Part shown: positions 35,140 through 46,136 of the stretch, one piece after another
Layout of the letters: every line of letters begins with the position of its first letter
Position numbering within the stretch: position 1 is the first letter of the stretch
NCBI GenBank assembly: GCA_030789695.1
Contig: CM061142.1
Coordinates: 605,439,659 to 605,503,658 of the forward strand
Reading direction: 5' to 3'
DNA: 64,000 nt
From: Scilla litardierei
Lineage: Eukaryota; Streptophyta; Magnoliopsida; Asparagales; Asparagaceae
Made by a program: the position numbers and the translations under genes
Notes under the pieces: generated by a model
The model's input: only the letters and a program-made list of their open reading frames with translations
Databases searched by the model: none
Told to the model about the DNA's origin: nothing

Positions 35140-38100
35140 TCTGAATGCGACCCAGGATGCACATTTTAGTCAAGTAGTTGTGTAATATATTATATAATAC
35201 TTCATTGAGTTGATTTTACTGTGCATTTAGTTTGCTGAATTGTACATTCTCTCAGATTCTCCACAAATCATCAAATCTCGAGGGGACATAATTCCAGGAA
35301 TTTAAGGATGTCTTCGTTCAACCTAAGTTTCTTCTAGCTTTCGTGTTTTTTTGCTAAGAATTTAACCTTTTTCTTGAAATATTGCCTATTTTTCTTTCTG
35401 TGTTTCCCCCCGCATTCTTGAAGTATTGCCTTTTTTCTTTCTGTGTTTTCCATTCATAACGTAAAGTTTCATCTCTTGCATACTTGAAGAATGCATGCGT
35501 GATTTCTCAACTTTATGTATCAATGCATTATCTGGTTGATAGAGAATTGGCTAGAGATGTTAATGTCAATAGTCTTCATCTCCACTCCAGAATTTTTTAT
35601 ATATACATAGATATGGCCTTGTCACTTTTTATTGAGATTAGTCCACTTTCGCATGTGAATAAGTTTGTGTGCCATCTCTATATTTCATGTAATTTGGAAT
35701 TTCAAGGAACTCACCGCATTGCTGGAAATCCACATAACCTCATTGCATTTTTTGAGTTTTAATTGGTTTTCAGCTCAAATTTTTTGTGATAAAAGATGTT
35801 TTTTGATTTAAGAAGATCTAGATCCAGGAATTTCAGGAAGTTTTCATTCGAGTGTGTTTTGAGACATATCTAAGATATGCGGTGTTGTTTATTTCTAGAT
35901 GATCGTGTCGATCTCAAGATGAAGATTTGTAGTAGTGCGATCATCCCCCTATTTGCGGTATGAGGAAGATCTCAGGAGGAAGAAATTGCGACAAGTTCTT
36001 CTTATACCATGTTTCCTGTTGCTGTAGTATATTTCATTTAGATTTGATGGCTACTTGATGGCTACTAAATTTTTTTTTGGTTGAATGAGCAATTTTTGTG
36101 GCAAGATTAATTTTTTAGTTTAAAGATCATTTTTTGTTTGTGAAGCTAAAGATTTAGGGTTAATTTTTCGTGGTTCATTTTGTTGGTGGTTTGATGGCTA
36201 CTTGATACCTAATTGAATATTTTTTTAAGGATCAATTTTTTGATTGAAATTTCAATTGTTGCGGTTATATCAATTTTTTGGTTGAGAGATCAATTTTTTT
36301 TTGTTTGTGGAGCTAAAGATTTACGGTAAGTATTTTTTGGTTTAGTTTGTTGAAAGATCAATTTTTTTCTTAAGATTGTGTAAATTTAATTGAATTTTAT
36401 GTGGTGAAGTGATCGTTTTTTAAATGCTTATCTCAATGTGTGCATTGTATGCCATCATTAAAGCTAATTGTGCATAATTGTATTAGAGCAGCTTTGTAAT
36501 GATATCATCATACTCTCTTTTACTAATTCAGAATACTTTCTTTTACGATTCAAATTAGCAACCCCACCAAATGTTACATAAAGGATGAAACACTTGCTTT
36601 TTTATCAGCTTTTCCTACGGTTGGGTTAGGGACAGAGGGAGCGGGGGGATGCCTGTATGATCTAAAAACTTGAATACATTTTTATGTAAATTTTTTACTG
36701 AAGGTCTAATCCCCTCAGACCTATATTGTAAGCTTGCGACCATTTGACAGTTTGATCATGTAAAAGATGGATGGCTGATCACCATAATGGCGGGGAAAAT
36801 TAAACCATTGAGTGCATAAATGTAGGTGATCATATGAGCTACAATGCCACTGTCCTGATGGTAATAGCCATCCGTGAACTATGTTGCTAACGGGATTTGT
36901 TGTACAATCGATTCAAAGATCATATCTTGGAGAACAGAGGAATGTAGGATGCAATGGTTGCTCTTTCATTGGTTTGCCCTGGCTGATTAGTCTGTATGCT
37001 TCCAAAATTTTATACACCAGACTATGTTAACCAGATTTGATGAATGTAGATTGTATACTTTCCATCTGGTGATCGCTATAGCATATTGTTGTAGTGATTT
37101 CAGGTGAGCATTTTTGAGGCATGGGTTTTGCTTCTGCCATCTCATTTGATTAAATCTTTTTGGCCAGAAATTTCAGAGATGGTTGCATTGTTGCAATCTT
37201 TTGTCATTTGTGTTTATTTTTTTGTTTTGTTTTTAAAGATCGGTTCTGTTGGACTATGAGGCTCTGGTATTTTTATTATTTCAATATTTTGGTTCAGTGT
37301 AATACGTTTTTTTTCGTTTAATTGACCCCAGCAGTATAGTGCTTTGTTTGAGCGTTATTCTATGCAAAATGCATCTATGTCAATATTTTATTTTTGAGAA
37401 AATATTTGTCAATATTATTAGTGCATGTTAGCTTTTGCCGCATTCATTACCATGTTGGCTTCATTTTGTTGCATTTAAGACCCTACTCAACTTCAAGTTG
37501 TAAATATCTTTACGCAATATGTAATTTTAAGTCCAAGGGTGTACATTGAAGATTTGAATAACATATATATGATCCCCAGTGTTGAGATTGAGACATGAGA
37601 GTGTATTCATTTATAAAAACATCAGAGTGGGCAACATCTCTCTCAATTAATTAAGCCATGAGTTTTGTGCATTATAGTTATCAGCAGGATGGTTGCGATG
37701 TTCAACAACCTTATTAAGATCATACCAAGTGAATTATAATTAACAACTAATGTGATATATATACATTTGAGGTATGATTTTGAACCTTTTGGGTTGTAAA
37801 CTGATAACTTTGAAAGCTCAGGAGTAAAACGTCCAATATTTTTGGTATCCACTGTATAGTGAATTCTTGGGTGTAATGCTTCCATTTTTAATTTTTAATC
37901 TTTTTTTGACTCTTACAATATTACTTCAGTTTTTGCTCTATTTAAATTGTCTTTTTAGTTATTTACCGTAAGAATCTTGGTAGCTTGAAATGGGTTTTTA
38001 CAACTAGGGTTTAATTTAGAGAAAAACAACACAACCACTTTATGCTTAAAGCTCAAAACCCTACTCTTTAACGTGATGACTATCATCTTCGATCCAGGTG

Positions 38101-38380
38101 GCATCTTGCACCCTTTTCTTCCATTTTTGCTTGAGGTATGTAAGCCTTAGAGGGCTCGAGACAATTCTTTGATATTTATTGTTTTTTCTTTGTTGTTTCC
38201 ATTTAGGCTTTTGCACCCAATCAGTTTTGTTTAATTTAGAGGAAACTCATGGATTCCAGCCGAACTGAATGAACTAGGTGAGTTTATGTTTGCAATTTCC
38301 AGATTTTTTTTGTAAAAGTTAGATTTTTGTTAGTTTTCAATGGTTTTATTGTGTTGTAGACTACGTGAATGACATGAATT
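35140..38380. other. Helitron filler without identified genes
   Basis: AT-rich, with short frames only. 36100-36400 has a loose repeat of AAGATCAATTTTTTG words. On the minus strand 37885-37760 encodes HYTVDTKNIGRFTPELSKLS, which looks protein-like but is not recognised. Intron-like GT/AG signals occur near 38279 (AG|GTGAGT). Confidence 0.4.
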
Positions 38381-38386
38381 ATGCAG

Positions 38387-38763
38387 ATTTTCTTGAGGAA
38401 GGCAATGCATCTTGGAGCTGGGAGCAGCACAAAGCATTTAAGAATCTGGTGGCGATTCACTAGGACTAAAGAAGTGACATATGGGAAAAGAATGCAGCTA
38501 ATATTAAGAAAGTTGTTGAGGAAGTCATGAACCATTATCAACTTTTGGAGGAAGATGTTGGTGTGTTTGATGGGGACCGAGTTCCATTTCCTAGCTACTT
38601 AGAGGATGAGGTGGGGGATTTTGCTACCCATGGCGGCACGTTTAGAGATGGGAAGGAGCCGAGGGCTGAGCAAGAACAACATAAAGGAATCGCCTGGACT
38701 GAGGAAAAGCACGTTATGGACTTTTGCTGCGTTAGAAAATTTTATTTTGGTTTATTTGTTTGA
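38387..38763 (+). pseudogene. Captured SRM1/DIVARICATA-type MYB exon
   Basis: After the acceptor TATGCAG the frame reads NASWSWEQHKAFKNLVAIH, two stops, DIWEKNAANIKKVVEEVMNH, YQLLEEDVGVFDGDRVPFPS, and later EQEQHKGIAWTEEKH. SRM1/DIV-like factors have WSWEQDKAFENALA, RWEKIAADVPGKTVEE, HYELLVEDV, VPLPSY and ERRKGIAWTEDEHRLFL in this order. The first MYB repeat is nearly complete; the second ends right after WTEEKH, before the SHAQKYF motif. It is 0.7 kb from the Helitron 3' end. Confidence 0.82.
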
Positions 38764-39453
38764 ACAGAAGAAGGTATTGGTTGTATTTACATGTCATATT
38801 TGGTTATATATTAAATTAGTGTTGGTTAATTAGATTGTTATTGTCGAGGAGTAACATGTGATGGATATATTAATCATATGATATCAACTGGTTTTTACAA
38901 TAACAGAATTTTGCTTATTTGGTGCAACCTATGTTTGCGTAGAACATGATTACCTAATTTATTTGCTATTAGATAGAACAACGTTTATGCCTGTGCACCC
39001 AAGCTTATCTGGCAAAGGAACTTGGTTCATCACTTTCAAGTGAAGGAAGTGAAAATAGAACAGTAATACTTATTCCTTCAATTCTCTTTCTTAATTTGCA
39101 CACTCTCGAGGTAAACAATACTAATTTGATTAATGGAAGTCAAAAACTAAACTTAAAGTTATTCTATATGAAATTGACAAAGGTCAATGCTTGCATGTTA
39201 TCCACTCCTTGGCACTAAAATTTGGGGGAACTAAATTTACAGAGAACTAAATGTTTGAGTAACTAAAATTTTTGGGAAACTAAATTTTTTGATGAACTAA
39301 GGAAAATTGGAGGGGGACTATATTTGGAGAGAACAAAATTTTGGGGGAACTAAAATTTTTGGTTGAACCAAATAACAATTACTATGATTTAGTTATTGTT
39401 GTTAGTTTAAAATCAATGCATCTAAGATTTTGAGAGGGGATATCGTAAATGAA

Positions 39454-39483
39454 CCGTGCCCTACGGGCACGGGTTATGACTAG
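39454..39483 (+). other. Helitron 3' terminus: hairpin plus CTAG
   Basis: CCGTGCCC (39454-39461), loop TAC, GGGCACGG (39465-39472), then GTTATGA and CTAG, then T. A short GC-rich hairpin about 10 bp before CTRR is the diagnostic 3' end of Helitrons. Confidence 0.9.
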
Positions 39484-39499
39484 TATATATATATATATA

Positions 39500-39626
39500 G
39501 AATAGTGGCTATCATACGCCATATGAGATAGGCTCTCATACGCCCTCTCACATAAAGCAACCAAGTACAAGCCCATGTGGGCTTGTACTTAGTTGTACTT
39601 GGTTGCTTTATGTGAGAGGGCGTATG
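39500..39626 (+). mobile_element. Foldback MITE, left part (split by the LARD)
   Basis: Starts GAATAGTGGCTATCATACGC and carries CGCCCTCTCACATAAAGCAA, a short loop around 39572-39590, and the reverse complement of that arm up to GTATG (39622-39626). Joined to 48942-48978 the whole is an almost perfect inverted repeat of about 165 bp in an AT tract. No coding sequence. Confidence 0.88.
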
Positions 39627-40212
39627 TGTAACGACCACTTTTCGTTGTACGTTGTTCGTGCACGTGCTTTTGGCCGTGCACGTGTTTGTTTTAGACTTTG
39701 TTTGTTTGTGAACACTTTCGTGTGATATGCCGTTGTGAACGTCTCTGAGAGTATTAAATAGTGGCACTAAATTGGAACGATGTTTCTCGAGTCGTTTTCC
39801 CACAATTTAATCTTATTCGATTAGACGTTGCGATTTTCACTTTTGACGGGAGACGTTTCTATTTTTAGTTTCATCGTCTGACGTCGAAATTGAGATCCGT
39901 CTTCTTAGTTAGCTCACTTTCGTCATCACGATCACCTCGATATTTATTTTATAATTTTTGGAGTTCATTTGACCACTTTTATATTTTTAACAAGGTTTAT
40001 AATATTTTAATAATTAATTTTTATATTAATTTCGGCCAAATAAAATTTATTTGAGTTTAAAACGTTTTAAAGAATTTTTGAGCCAATTTCCAGCTCATTT
40101 GGGCCCCACCTAAGCCTTGGGTGAGTTGGAGATGATGAGATTTGAATTTTAAATTATTTTAAACTCCTAATCTCATTAGGATTAGCCCTAGACCTAGTCA
40201 ACCCCTTTACAC

Positions 40213-40220
40213 TATATAAA
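40213..40220 (+). promoter_or_regulatory. TATA box in the LARD 5' LTR
   Basis: TATATAAA is repeated in the 3' LTR at 46733. It lies about 590 bp from the LTR start, just before the GC-rich leader, which suits a transcription start near 40245. Confidence 0.6.
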
Positions 40221-41399
40221 CAACCTTTAGGAAGACCTATTTTCGCAAGAAAATAACCCTAGCCACTTCTAAAACTCAAATTTGACGTTGCGACGATTTG
40301 TCGCAACGTTGCGACAAGCATCTGCCGCACGACCGGAGAAACGAGCTCTGTTCTCTCGCCCTGACCAACGCCCAAGCCCGCTCATCCGCTCCGTTCGCAC
40401 CCGCTGCAGCCGCTGCATCGCAAGCTCCGCACCGACCTGCACCGACCGAGAGGGTCCCTCGGTCAGACCGAGAGACCCACTCCATATCTCTGCATCTCCG
40501 CTCCGCACCAAGCCCCGCACCAAGCCGCTCCGTTCGCCCGCATCTCTCCGAGCCCGACCGACGCTCACGCCCGCATCGCCCCGCGTTGCAACATTGCAAC
40601 GTTGCAACGCTCGCTACAGCGCCCGACCAAGACGACCGACCGCTCCGACCGAGAGGCCGCCCGCACCCGCTGCTGAGCCCGCTCCGCAGCGCTGCACAGC
40701 ACCGTGCGCTGCGTCTGACCGAGCCAATCTCTCGGTCAGGCTAGTGTACGACCGAGGGCCATTCGTCGCAACCCCGCACCCGTCGCACCACTTGCCACCG
40801 TGGGCCCCCCAAGTTCTCTAGAGGTATTGTGGGTCCCCCAAAGGTCCCTAGGACTACTGTGGGCCCCACCTAGATGTTTTCTCTCCGACGATTCGCCGTG
40901 TACGACGTTGCGACACGTCGTAGCCCGTCGTCACACGTGCTAGCTTTGGAATCTGGAACCGTTGCTCCGGCTGATGCTCTGAACTTTCCAGCGAGGAAAC
41001 TATATTGGAAACATGACTTGGAGTGCGTTCTCTTATTCCAACCCCCGGCGTCGCTACCCGACGCCGGTGTAGCTTTCGCGTCGTGTTGAGGTAACGCTTT
41101 GCACCCCTAGGACCCCCAACCCAATTGCATGCTAATCAAGACTAAAATCAGTATTTTTAAAGTATTTTATATGTTTTAAATTCACTAATCAAGATTAATA
41201 ATATGGACTTTAGGCCGGTGGACTTGTGCACGTAGGATAATTGTGATTTTGGACTCGTTGGATGGTGTGCTCAGACGTTGTACTTGCAGGCAAGTGAAAC
41301 TTGCCAACTCTTGTGTAGGGCCATGTTTTTAGGCCACTTCCTTGCTTTTAGCGTAAAAGAGACTAGTCAGTGAAATGATAGCTGGCTAGATGCCTACTT

Positions 41400-41465
41400 G
41401 ATCTAGTTTGACAACGAAACTAGATCCGTCACCTAAATGATCTAGCTTGACAACGAAGCTAGATC
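41400..41465. repeat. Twin hairpins GATCTAGTTT/AAACTAGATC and GATCTAGCTT/AAGCTAGATC
   Basis: Two 27-bp inverted repeats, each a 10-bp stem and a GACAACG loop, 12 bp apart (41400-41426 and 41439-41465). The stems differ at one position, but both halves changed together, T/A to C/G, so pairing is kept. The 3' LTR has the same pair near 47843. Confidence 0.85.
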
Positions 41466-42492
41466 CAACTCTTCAAACTTGTTGATCATGCATACTAAAC
41501 TGTCACGTTTACTTTTCTTACCTGTACGCTTTAATACTTGCTATGTCATGTCATCCATGCATTGAATGTCGCATTCGTAGCACACGCTACATACTTGTAC
41601 TTGCTTGTCCCGGGCTAGGTGCACCCCTACGCCATACTTGTTAAAAACACTTCCTGGCTCGTGATGCAGAAGTGAGCATTCCCGTTTCGGGGTAAGGCCC
41701 TGGCTCGATACACGTGAAGGGGTAGGGTTGAGCGACCCATCAGCTTAGGAGTTGGCCCGATCAGCCACTCTAGCTGTAAGGCGTGAACTCTGTGCACGAG
41801 GTGCTTACTTTACTTGTCTTTTACTAGTGAGTGTTACTTGTATAACTTGTCATCCATGCCATGTTTAAATGCCATGCTCGTACCTTACTTTACTTTACAT
41901 TACTTGTTGCACTCATACGTTAAACTGCCATGTCATTGCATTCATGCTAGAACTGCTAGGTTGCTTTACCTATTTTCAGTTTCCTTGCACAAGTCTCTTG
42001 TAGACTTGCTGACATGTGCCCCTTGCTCTTTTGGGTGTCACATGTTAGACCCTGTGCCAGAGACCGTTGCTGAGTACGTGATGTTTTGCTGACGCTGAGT
42101 CTGAGTCCATGATTGCCCAGGAGGAGTTTTGTGGACACCGGAGGCCTTCTTGGTGACTTAACTGAGTTCCTTTGGTTTTAGGCTTTGTTGTTAGTTGTCG
42201 GTGCGTGGCACCTTTGTTTTATACGTTGTACTCTTGTTGGCCATGTGTGGGCCTTAGACTCTTTTTCTTTTAGCCTGGTGGATTTTTCTGTGATGTTGAA
42301 ACTTATTTTATGGATATTCTGAGATATCTCCTTTGTCTCATTTCATTATTATTATCTTTGTCTCGTTCGCGTTGCAAGGACCTGCAGTTTTAAATTTGAT
42401 TGACGCTTATCGGACTTGCAGCTTTGTAGCTTCAAGTCTGAGCGGACCTTCTCACGCTTCGCCTCCATATTTTTGGGAAGCGGGGCGTGACA

Positions 42493-45400
42493 GGTTTTGT
42501 TGGTGGCCCATGCAAGTCCAGTCTTGCAATTGCGAATTAATGAAACAACGATAATAACGGAATATCCATTAAATAAATTGCAACATCCGAGTAATGAGCC
42601 CTGAGTCTAGTCGTTTTCTTATGACACTAGGTGGTAAGAAGACTTAGCTAGACGTCTGTGTTTGCTAGTTAGAGGCCTCTGATTGTTAGTTAGACCCCCC
42701 TGTCAGCAATTGATTTAATCGTCGTAGGAGTTACCTTAGTGGTTATTGCCTAACCCTGACCATATTAGACTTCTAGAATTTCCTTTAGTCGTTCGCTTGG
42801 GTTCATCGATTTTGGACCAAGCTGAACGCATTTCTTTACCGTCTAACCTTTAGAAGTCTTAGCGCTTAGTTTTTAATCTTTAGTTGGTCGACCGTAGGAG
42901 TTTCCCCGTAGACTCTTCTGATTCATATCCTAGGCGTATGAATGTTTTGATCATCCGACCAATTTCCTTGCCTCGATTCACGAGATCGCCTCATGACGAT
43001 CGTTGTCCATTTTCGAACCTCTCCATTACGAACCTTGAAACTCTTGAAAGTATTTTTCGACTTCCTCCTTTCCGAAGTTTAACCTTGTCCCAAATTTTAA
43101 TGCATATATACTTATATTTCATCCTCCTTCGTTGATTTAAAATTTTAAAAAAACTTTTGTCGGAAATTTTGAACTCTAGCTTATAATATTTTTCCAGCTT
43201 ATATTTTTCGTACTTATGTAAATGCGTTGCCCCTTCATATATTAATTTTATTCTGGACCGTACTTTTGCTTTGCCCAATTCTATTCTTAATTTTCCTTCT
43301 TATTTATGCCATTTGAATAATACATCATGTTTACTTTAATATACTTTCAAGACACATGGAATTTCAGCTTTCAGCAAGTTGGTTTCGCTCGTCGTTTTCG
43401 CTACTTCAAATTTTTGCAAAATTACTATTTTCATAACCACTTCCTGCTTTAGACCCTCCATGATTCGATTTTAAAGATTTGCTATTCGATCTTGATAATT
43501 CTTATACTAAGTCATTATTATTTTATTTCCGCTCACCATACATGCTTTTAGAAAAAAATTTCTAAACCAAATTGAATTTCAATTATTTTTATACCCGTAC
43601 CAGGCTCGTTGTGCTTGTACGCTAAGAGCTCAGTGTAACCAGTTTTATTTTTGACAAATCCTGATTCCTCTAAAAGAAGTTTCAATATTGATTTTCCATA
43701 GCCTAAAAGTTTTGAAAGCATTTAACATGAGTTTAAATTCTTCCGTTACTTGATTTCATTCTTTGACTTTCCAAAACTTTTGACAACATTATATTAAGTT
43801 TCTGACGTATAAAATTTTCTAAACCATGTCCTTAATATTCGTGTAAATGATTTTACTTCCTTTTTCTTAATGATTCGCGATAAGCCAATAAAACATTTTC
43901 TCTTATTATGAATATTCGACTCAAACTTATTTTGAACAACTCGTTTTATCGATCTCCAAAAAATTTTATACAGAAGAGGATTCCAACTTTTGAAGTACAA
44001 CAGTTTTCAGATTTCGCGTATTTTAGCTTATGATACTTCATCTCCCAATCCTATATAAGTATCACTACATCTCCCTTTCCCTCTACCTAAACATTCATAA
44101 TTGAGTCACTATTTCACCTAACCAATCTGTCCCCTTGTATTCGTCCTATCTGAACTCGTGCTTATCGATCCTTCCCTCGTCACGCTTTCGACCTCGACCT
44201 TCCCTTTGTTGCTTAGACCATAGTGCCCGTCAATGTCTGTGTCAACTCTAAGTTGTTAGTAGGACCTTGGACCTCGTGACGTAGTTGTAGTGCACGTACT
44301 TAAGTTGTGTACGTGGGCTTGAATGAGTATACCCCCATAGTATATTGATGTTTGCCTATTGTGTGATATATAAATACTCGGAGTTATTCGTGATAGTATG
44401 AAGTTGTTGTGTGTTAGTAGTTATAGATTTTGTGTGGATAGCTATACTATACTAGGGATGCCTGTGTATATAAGAGTTAGCGTTGAAATATCTAAGTTGT
44501 GTATGTAGTAAGAGATACTTGTAATGGTTGAAATAAAATGATTGGTAAAGCTATGTGTATGTTAGGTGTGATAATAATAAGTGCATGTATCGTTAAGGGA
44601 GTAGGCCTACTATATAACATGTGTGTTAGTACGTAGGAGTATGTGCTCGTACGTGGATATGAAATGTGCTCATATGTAAGTAGTTATGTTTCGTTGCATG
44701 AGTATATAGGTGATATGCATATGATAGTAGAATTATAATTTTGATTGGTATTGGTTGCTCTCACGGGATGTTGCATGCGTGCATACCGTGAGGTATACAC
44801 GACTATTGCACATCTTAATTATGTACGTGTGGATGTGTTAGTATACTAATTATAGGTAGTAGGCTATGGTATGAATATGTACATTACTTATGTGTGACTA
44901 TACGGTGAATGTTTGTACTAGGGAGGGTATTATAAATATGTGGGTGCTGATGTCTGTAATGTTATTAGCATGGTATATAAATTGATTTAACTATGTGAGT
45001 ATTGCCTGACTAAATATTAAGTGTGATTGATTTATGGAATGTATATGGTTGTATTGGTAGATGTATATATATGGGAGTGGTATTGGTATAGGTATGAATG
45101 TCTTGTTACGTATATAGAATATTCTGATATGTGTATTGAGTCTCACTCAAGCTTGAGTGGGTATACTCTAAGTATATTGAATGTATGTCTGAAGTTTGAA
45201 TATAGCAATGTTTGATGTATGTATAGTGATAGGAGTGTTTGTGCCTGGTTGTGTTACGCACATGATTGTGGGTCGCTACACCAGTATATAGTTATAGGTG
45301 TTGGTCTTGTGGTATAGTTATTTACTAAGGACTTGCTCGTGTGAACGTATGCGTACTAGCTAAAACTAGGTGTGTAGGTGCTAGTTATATAATGATATGA

Positions 45401-46136
45401 TTGGTATACGTGAATGAAAAGTTAGCGTGTATGGGTGTGCACCATGCACGGGTAAGTATGTACTTAGTTATAGTTATTGATGACTATGGTATATGTGGCG
45501 TGTCGTAAATACAGTTATAGGACCGTATGGGATGAGAATATATGGTGAACTATTTGCATACATTTGAATGACTATATATTGTGAAACTATAGTAGTGGTG
45601 TGTATATATATATATATATATATATCTCTATATATAGCCGCTTCTATATATATATATATATATAGTGAAACTTGATTTAATTATGGTATGGTGTGACTAC
45701 ATGTGTTGATGTGTGGTATGGAATGAACACTAGGAAGTATTAGAGGGTAGTATACCCATGTTGGTTTTGTGCATAGGTAGCTACCTATAGGTAGAGCAAT
45801 GATTGTATTTGCTAAGTGTGAAACTATCCTTATATGAGTATTTGAAATATTGTTTGTGTTTAGGTAAGTAGTAGTTATATAAGGGATGTATGCTTATATA
45901 TATGATTGAAATACATGTATGAATTTGACTGGCTATAATAGGTAAAAGTGTATGACGTACGTGAATATATATATACACATGTTGGTAGTATTAATGTTTG
46001 ACTACCTAGTGCATATATAAGCACTTGTAATGGCTATACCTGTTTGAATTATAATATGACTTGATTGGGGTAGTTACTAGAGCGATTAGCTGTATTAGAA
46101 AGTCCGAGAACAGACTTTATTCTAAGGTGGGGAGGA
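42493..46136 (+). other. Internal region of the LARD, noncoding
   Basis: No gag, RT or integrase motif on either strand. No canonical tRNA-Met PBS (TGGTATCAGA) follows the LTR; the text is GGTTTTGTTGGTGGCCCATG. The first half (to about 44230) is pyrimidine-rich with many C; the second half is G/T-rich with few C. It includes (AT)n tracts at 45603-45629 and 45646-45662. Confidence 0.7.
46124..46136 (+). other. Polypurine tract of the LARD
   Basis: AAGGTGGGGAGGA lies directly before the TGTAACG of the 3' LTR, as expected for the plus-strand primer. Confidence 0.75.

Larger units (their letters stand above)
28406..39483 (+). mobile_element. Non-autonomous Helitron, about 11.1 kb, with multiple captured gene fragments
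   Basis: The proposed left end starts TCTATTCTATAAAAGAGGAC at 28406 right after an AT tract. The right end is CTAG at 39480-39483 followed by T, with an 8-bp stem hairpin 7 bp before it. Inside there is no Rep or helicase frame. Same-strand gene fragments with introns kept are present: TM9/EMP70, OR (three times), type-A response regulator and an SRM1/DIV MYB. Runs like TTTGGGGGAACTAAA occur near both ends (28560-28640 and 39215-39360). The right end is strong; that the left and right ends belong to the same element is inference from the shared AT target and content. Confidence 0.75.
39627..42492 (+). repeat. 5' LTR of the LARD (2866 bp)
   Basis: TGTAACGACC to GGGCGTGACA. U3 is about 0.6 kb, with TATATAAA at 40213; the following R/U5 is more than 2 kb, unusually long. 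40290-40740 is GC-rich with recurring GACCGAGAG and CTCGGTCAGACCGAG words. Two similar hairpins lie at 41400-41465. Confidence 0.93.

Noticed and set aside
40269..40821. Overlapping frames of 107-179 codons on both strands in GC-rich DNA
   Set aside because: They lie in the GC-rich part of the LARD LTR, are Arg/Ala/Pro-rich in every frame, and the other LTR does not preserve them.
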